Shown: piece after piece, positions 7,922-11,151 of the stretch
How positions within the stretch are numbered: position 1 is the stretch's first letter
Layout of the letters: the number at the start of each line of letters is the position of its first letter
Origin: Phascolarctobacterium sp.
GTDB taxonomy: Bacteria; Bacillota; Negativicutes; Acidaminococcales; Acidaminococcaceae
Assembly (NCBI GenBank): GCA_024405645.1
Contig: JAKSOJ010000024.1
Span: 1-11,151 of the forward strand
Direction of reading: 5' to 3'
Length of the DNA stretch: 11,151 bases
Made by a program: the position numbers and the translations under genes
The notes under the pieces: model-generated
Seen by the model: only the letters and a program-made list of their open reading frames with translations
The model's database searches: none
What the model was told of the DNA's origin: nothing

Positions 7922-8560
7922 TTAAAAAACTACCTCACAGAAATTGATAGGTGTTCCAAGCGCACTAAATTTCTGTTCGTATTCTGTTTGAACTGGATTA
8001 TCATATTCACTATGATGCAAATCATAGCTAAGAGCAATAATTTCTAAACCGAATTCTTTAAACTCTTCCACAGAAAAGTCAAAAAGTGCTCGGTTATCAG
8101 TTTTAAAACGAAGGCGTCCTCCCTCGCCCAACAACTTTTTATAGAGAGCTAAGAAATTGCGATGAGTAAGTCTTCTTTTAGCATGTTTTGCTTTTGGCCA
8201 TGGATCAGAAAAATTCAGATATAACTCTTTAATCTCTCCAGGTTCGAACCACTCCAAAATATTAGCAGCATCAGCGCAAATAACACGCATATTATTTAAT
8301 TCCAAATCTTTAGCAGCTTGTGCAGGATAATAGGCAACACCTTTTTGAGTTTCAACGGCTAAAAAAGCCTTATCAGGGTTAAGTTGTGCCATACCAACGG
8401 CAAAACGGCCTTTGCCACAACCAATCTCCATGCAAAGGCGTTTACCTGGAAACATTTCCTGCCAATGCCCTTTAAATTTATCTAAATCTTGGGTAAAAAC
8501 AAATTCTCCATCTAATTTTGCGAATGCGTCATCAACCCAAGGTTTTCTTCTTAATCTCAT
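7922..8560 (-). CDS. trmB: tRNA (guanine-N7-)-methyltransferase
   Basis: This 212-residue SAM-dependent enzyme makes m7G at position 46 of tRNA. Motifs run in family order: the SAM loop MEIGCGKGRF (44-53), LNFSDPWPKAKHAKRRLT (115-132), RFKTDN (151-156) and the C-terminal TEYEQKF (192-198). The length is normal for bacterial TrmB. The ATG is preceded by GAGGT at 5 bases. The gene is first in the likely trmB-ftsW-penicillin-binding protein operon, downstream of a consensus promoter. Confidence 0.96.
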   Translation of the reverse strand: MRLRRKPWVDDAFAKLDGEFVFTQDLDKFKGHWQEMFPGKRLCMEIGCGKGRFAVGMAQLNPDKAFLAVETQKGVAYYPAQAAKDLELNNMRVICADAANILEWFEPGEIKELYLNFSDPWPKAKHAKRRLTHRNFLALYKKLLGEGGRLRFKTDNRALFDFSVEEFKEFGLEIIALSYDLHHSEYDNPVQTEYEQKFSALGTPINFCEVVF

Positions 8561-8598
8561 AATTTACCTCACTTAGTTAGATAGTATCCTAATTATAT

Positions 8599-8628
8599 AT
8601 TATACACTTTAAGCTATAATAGTGCCAA
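8599..8628 (-). promoter_or_regulatory. Sigma-70-type promoter for trmB-ftsW-penicillin-binding protein genes
   Basis: Minus-strand TTGGCA (8628-8623), an 18-base spacer, then perfect TATAAT (8604-8599). A second TATAAT (8597-8592) lies one base further on in the same AT tract and could offer an alternative start. Transcription would begin near 8590, giving a leader of about 30 bases before trmB. The promoter sits just beyond the alr terminator. Confidence 0.75.
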
Positions 8629-8640
8629 CCAATTTAAACA

Positions 8641-8678
8641 AAAAAACAGCTACACAAAGATATTTTTGCGTAGCTGTT
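8641..8678 (-). terminator. Intrinsic terminator after alr
   Basis: The stem AACAGCTAC (8645-8653) with GTAGCTGTT (8670-8678) continues, after one A-C mismatch, through CAAA (8655-8658) with TTTG (8665-8668) around a 6-base loop. On the minus strand the hairpin runs directly into six T (8646-8641). It lies 40 bases after the alr stop. Confidence 0.9.
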
Positions 8679-8718
8679 CTGTTATAAAATCCTATTGTAA
8701 ATTATGATTAGTAAACCA

Positions 8719-9834
8719 TTACTTTCTTACGTAAACTCTAGGAACACGCCAGTTAATATCGCAGCAGAGTTCATGAGAAATGGTTCCAGCTAAACTAGCA
8801 ACGTCTTCCATAGGAAGCTCAGGTCCACCCATTACGATTACTTCAGTACCAATCTCAGCTTCGGGAATATCGGTAACATCAATCATGCTTTGGTCCATAC
8901 AAATACGTCCAAGAATTGGCGCTTTCTTACCATTTATAATGCAATAACCTTTATTAGAAAGATGACGATTGAAGCCATCCGCATAACCAAGACCAAGAGT
9001 TGCTACACGAGTTTTGCGTTCAACATGTTTAGTGCGACCATAGCCAACAGGCTCGCCTTCTTCCAATTCCTTGATGTAAGCAATTTGAGCTTTAATAATC
9101 ATTGCAGGTTGATAATTAGCATAAATTTCAGGGAAATCGCCAGGACGCATACCATAAAGAGAAATGCCTTGACGACACATATCCAAATGATATTCAGGAA
9201 GTTCTGCAATACCAGCACTGTTAGCAATATGCTTAATAGGAATGTTAATACCTTCTGCTTCGATTGCTTTCACGCCTTCCATATAACGAGCGAATTGCAG
9301 AGCAGAATATTCCTTGCTTGCTTCATCTGCAGTAGCAAAGTGAGAGAAACAGCCCTCAACTTCAATACCGGGCAGGGTCTTGATCAAAGCTGCAAATTTA
9401 CCAGCGTTCTCTGGTTTTACACCAATACGATGCATACCAGTATCAAGTTTGATATGAATTTTAACTTTTTTACCCAATTTGAGAGCAGCCTCATTCAGCG
9501 CATACAGTCTTGCTTCATCATAACAAGCATGTGCAATATCATAAGCTACACAAGTTTCAGCTTCTTCTGCCACAAGACTACCCAATACCAAAATAGGTGC
9601 TTCAATGCCAGCATCACGTAAAATTACACCCTCTTGTAAAAGTGCAACTGCAAGAAAATCTGCGCCTGCAGCTAAACATTCTTGTGCAACACGAACAGCA
9701 CCATGACCATATGCATCGGCTTTAACAACAGCACAAAGTTTTGCACCATTTGCCAAGCTTGCCCTAGCAACTTTAATATTATTATTGATAGCATTTAAAT
9801 TAATCTCAGCCCATACGCCTCTATTGATATGCAT
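8719..9834 (-). CDS. alr: Alanine racemase
   Basis: This PLP-dependent cytosolic enzyme interconverts L- and D-alanine for peptidoglycan. It has 371 residues, a full-length match. Lys38 in VVKADAYGHG is the PLP lysine. Tyr265 in VGYGRT is the second catalytic base, Tyr284 lies in GYADGFNR, and Met313 in GRICMDQ. The numbering is almost identical to the Geobacillus enzyme. The C-terminus ends with the usual INWRVPRVYVRK. The start at 9834 is supported by GGAG 7-8 bases upstream and by the family N-terminus (RGVWAEINLNAINNN). The gene appears to be a single transcription unit with its own promoter and a strong terminator. Confidence 0.97.
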   Translation of the reverse strand: MHINRGVWAEINLNAINNNIKVARASLANGAKLCAVVKADAYGHGAVRVAQECLAAGADFLAVALLQEGVILRDAGIEAPILVLGSLVAEEAETCVAYDIAHACYDEARLYALNEAALKLGKKVKIHIKLDTGMHRIGVKPENAGKFAALIKTLPGIEVEGCFSHFATADEASKEYSALQFARYMEGVKAIEAEGINIPIKHIANSAGIAELPEYHLDMCRQGISLYGMRPGDFPEIYANYQPAMIIKAQIAYIKELEEGEPVGYGRTKHVERKTRVATLGLGYADGFNRHLSNKGYCIINGKKAPILGRICMDQSMIDVTDIPEAEIGTEVIVMGGPELPMEDVASLAGTISHELCCDINWRVPRVYVRK

Positions 9835-9870
9835 AATATTTCTCCTATTCTTAAGAAAATAAATTTTAGC

Positions 9871-9917
9871 AAAAGAAAATGTATGGCCTGTTCTTAAATA
9901 GAACTAGCCATACATTT
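9871..9917 (-). terminator. Long hairpin with T-rich tail upstream of alr (terminator or leader element)
   Basis: Eleven perfect pairs, AAATGTATGGC (9877-9887) with GCCATACATTT (9907-9917), are followed inward by a two-by-two internal loop, then GTTCT (9890-9894) with AGAAC (9900-9904) and a 5-base loop. On the minus strand the stem is followed by TTTTCTTTT. This fits an intrinsic terminator for the two small membrane-protein genes upstream. The alr promoter reads into it, so a regulatory role in the alr leader is possible. Confidence 0.6.
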
Positions 9918-9946
9918 AGGATATAACTTACAAGTTTTTTTGTCAA
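9918..9946 (-). promoter_or_regulatory. Sigma-70-type promoter for alr
   Basis: Minus-strand TTGACA (9946-9941), a perfect -35, is followed by 17 bases and TATCCT (9923-9918), four of six matches to TATAAT. Transcription would start near 9911, inside the outer arm of the following hairpin, leaving a leader of about 77 bases before alr. Confidence 0.6.
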
Positions 9947-9972
9947 TGCACAAGAAAAGTATACTTGTACTA

Positions 9973-10125
9973 TCAATTACACTTTTTATTTTTTGTACAT
10001 TCCTTGGCTCTAGGACAATCTTTGCAAGCAAACTTCTTTTTCTGAGGATATTTTTTTGAGAAGTAGGCTCGTGCAGATATTATTATCAAGCCAATAGCCA
10101 CAATATAACCGATATATTCTAGCAT
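9973..10125 (-). CDS. Small single-pass membrane protein with four C-terminal cysteines
   Basis: This 50-residue open frame runs from ATG 10125 to TGA 9973. Residues about 4-18 (YIGYIVAIGLIIISA) form one membrane helix. A basic linker (KKYPQKKK) follows, then CKDCPRAKECTKNKKC with spacing C-x2-C-x5-C-x5-C. The basic residues right after the helix predict the Cys cluster is cytosolic (positive-inside rule). The architecture recalls the FeoB-associated Cys-rich membrane proteins, but no feoB is present and the Cys spacing was not matched to any family, so no function is assigned. A metal or iron-sulfur site is possible. The ribosome site is weak (GGTAAGA). It lies 30 bases after the DUF898-like gene, so the two may be co-transcribed. 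Coding status rests on composition and position. Confidence 0.6.
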   Translation of the reverse strand: MLEYIGYIVAIGLIIISARAYFSKKYPQKKKFACKDCPRAKECTKNKKCN

Positions 10126-10155
10126 TTTGTTCTTACCGTATTCGCAAAATCACTA

Positions 10156-10461
10156 TTAATCAGCAAAATGAGTGTTTTCAGTTTCCCAACGTTTGAATTG
10201 GCAATAACCCCAAGGTGCATAAAGTCCAAAAGTGATGGAAGTTAAAACCATAATAAAAAGCCATTGGAAGAAAAAGCCCATACCAGTACCAGTAAATTTC
10301 AAGGGACGACCTTCAACATAGGTATTACGACAAATCCAACGTTGTTGAGCACTATAAGCCCAAGGAAAATACAAACCAAAAGTAATTGCAGATACTACAG
10401 TAGTCCAGATCAGAAGCCAAGCATAACCAAAACCACTACCTTCAAATTTAAATTCTTTCAT
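10156..10461 (-). CDS. Two-repeat DUF898 (YjgN)-like small membrane protein
   Basis: From ATG 10461 the protein has 101 residues built of two similar halves offset by exactly 50 residues: FKFEGSG (4-10) with LKFTGTG (54-60), ITFGLYFPWAY (26-36) with ITFGLYAPWGY (76-86), RWICRNT (41-47) with RWETENT (91-97). Each half has one hydrophobic segment. The F-x-G-x-G ... T-x-G-x-Y-x-P-W ... NT pattern is that of DUF898 (E. coli YjgN), whose members are usually several hundred residues long and of unknown function. The frame is open to a GTG at 10482, but AGAGGT 6 bases before ATG 10461 sets the inner start. It is followed after 30 bases by the small Cys-rich gene. No confident promoter was found in the 40 bases between the gatB terminator and the gene. 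Confidence 0.8.
   Translation of the reverse strand: MKEFKFEGSGFGYAWLLIWTTVVSAITFGLYFPWAYSAQQRWICRNTYVEGRPLKFTGTGMGFFFQWLFIMVLTSITFGLYAPWGYCQFKRWETENTHFAD
10159..10452 (-). repeat. Internal duplication within the DUF898-like gene
   Basis: Two consecutive units (10452-10303 and 10302-10159) encode the two similar halves described for the DUF898-like protein, with a period of 150 bases at codon level. The similarity is clear in protein and only partial in DNA, so it is an old duplication rather than a recent tandem copy. Confidence 0.7.
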
Positions 10462-10503
10462 GTAGTTACCTCTTTCTATCACACATAATGTTCAACATAC
10501 ATC

Positions 10504-10545
10504 AAAAAACATTTTAGGCTGAAAATCTTTCAACTTTCAGCCTAA
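10504..10545 (-). terminator. Intrinsic terminator after gatB
   Basis: Eleven perfect pairs, TTAGGCTGAAA (10514-10524) with TTTCAGCCTAA (10535-10545), enclose a 10-base loop. On the minus strand the stem is followed by AATG and then six T (10509-10504). It lies about 58 bases after the gatB stop and ends that transcript before the small membrane-protein genes. Confidence 0.85.
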
Positions 10546-10603
10546 TTATACACTATTTCAAATTTTTTGCAATAGTTTTTAAATATTTTTTGAGTTATTT
10601 AGA

Positions 10604-11151
10604 TTATTGTAATTTTTCTTTCAGCAAAGATTGAACCATACCCGGATTAGCTTTACCCTTGGATTTCTTCATAATTTGACCAACTAAAGCACCCATAGCT
10701 TTTTGCTTACCAGCTTTGAAGTCAGCAACAGCTTGCGGATTTTCAGCGATGGTTTCTTCAACAAGCTTCAGAATAGCACCTTCGTCGGAAACTTGTTTGA
10801 GCCCAAGCTTTTCAACAAGAGCATTCGGAGCTTCATCTTCTTTGAGCATTTCTACGAATACTTTCTTAGCAAGCTTAGAAGACAATACGCCATCTTTAGT
10901 CAAATTAACAAGTTCAGCTAAATGAGCCGGAGTTACTTTGAATTCGCCAATTGTGATACCTTCGCTATTCATGTAAGCGGAAACATCACCAAGGAGCCAG
11001 TTTGCAACACCTTTAGCATCTTTTGCAGTTTTAACTGCTTCATCAAAGTATTCAGCCATTGCTTTAGTAGAAACGATTAAGTTTGCATCGTATTCGGAAA
11101 GCCCAAATTGTTCCATCAGACGAGCAAGTCTTTGAGCAGGAAGTTCAGGAA
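10604..11151 (-). CDS. gatB: Aspartyl/glutamyl-tRNA(Asn/Gln) amidotransferase subunit B, C-terminal part
   Basis: GatB is the kinase/tRNA-binding subunit of the GatCAB complex, which converts Glu-tRNA(Gln) and/or Asp-tRNA(Asn) to the amidated forms. The window holds the last 182 residues; the frame stays open through position 11151. It begins within FPELPAQRLARLMEQFGLSEYDA, the usual stretch joining the catalytic core to the helical region, and continues through YFDEAVK and NWLLGDV. It ends in the tail domain with GALVGQIMKKSKGKANPGMV. The Met at 11116 is internal, not the start. The C-terminus (SLLKEKLQ) is of normal type, and a terminator follows. Confidence 0.95.
   Translation of the reverse strand, partial: PELPAQRLARLMEQFGLSEYDANLIVSTKAMAEYFDEAVKTAKDAKGVANWLLGDVSAYMNSEGITIGEFKVTPAHLAELVNLTKDGVLSSKLAKKVFVEMLKEDEAPNALVEKLGLKQVSDEGAILKLVEETIAENPQAVADFKAGKQKAMGALVGQIMKKSKGKANPGMVQSLLKEKLQ

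Noticed and set aside
8890..9621. 243-codon plus-strand open frame antisense to alr
   Set aside because: It lies wholly within a clear alr gene on the other strand, has low-complexity composition rich in Ser, Thr, Asn and Phe typical of antisense frames, and shows no family motif or ribosome site.
9835..9972. T-box or known riboswitch in the alr leader
   Set aside because: No T-box sequence or recognised aptamer motif was found; only the hairpin and promoter-like boxes are supported.
9973..10125. Naming the 50-residue peptide as FeoB-associated
   Set aside because: No feoB or feoA nearby and the Cys spacing was not matched, so the label would be a guess.
10462..10482. Seven extra N-terminal codons (GTG start) for the DUF898-like gene
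   Set aside because: AGAGGT 6 bases before ATG 10461 is part of that extension and marks the inner start.

Overview
This window looks like a chromosomal segment of a low-GC Bacillota (Firmicutes) bacterium. Evidence: AT-rich sequence, purine-rich Shine-Dalgarno sites, a SpoVD-like PASTA-tailed penicillin-binding protein beside an FtsW-type SEDS protein, a GatB tail, a formate-THF ligase and a VanZ-family protein. A gut anaerobe of the Negativicutes would fit, but the sequence alone does not prove it. There is no phage, IS, CRISPR, tRNA or rRNA signal.

Layout, in the direction of the minus strand (from position 11151 down to about 200): (1) the 3' end of gatB and its terminator; (2) a two-gene unit of small membrane proteins, a two-repeat DUF898-like protein and a 50-residue cysteine-rich single-pass peptide; (3) alr (alanine racemase) with its own TTGACA-type promoter, a hairpin in its leader and a strong terminator; (4) trmB, ftsW and a PASTA penicillin-binding protein gene, apparently one operon from a consensus promoter at about 8600; (5) fhs, folD and vanZ, apparently a second transcript from a TATAAT promoter embedded in the end of the penicillin-binding protein gene, closed by a terminator at about 1680; (6) a tannase/feruloyl-esterase-family hydrolase standing alone between two terminators. 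The only plus-strand gene is the 3' end of a DUF805-family membrane protein at the left edge. It converges on the esterase, and the two share a bidirectional terminator. No gap exceeds about 160 bases.

Functionally, alr supplies D-alanine for peptidoglycan. FtsW polymerises glycan strands and the adjacent penicillin-binding protein cross-links them. TrmB (tRNA m7G46) and GatB (Gln-tRNA amidation) serve translation. Fhs and FolD interconvert formate and one-carbon folates.

Most of the window is housekeeping and I do not see a complete new system. The points most worth a second look are: a FolD that lacks the lysine and glutamine needed for cyclohydrolase activity; an apparently cytoplasmic tannase-family enzyme that has lost both cysteines of the family's disulfide-braced catalytic motif; the nested promoter/terminator arrangement before alr; and two unusual mini membrane proteins. 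Three start sites were moved inward on ribosome-binding-site evidence: fhs to 4649, the penicillin-binding protein to 6709 and the DUF898-like gene to 10461.
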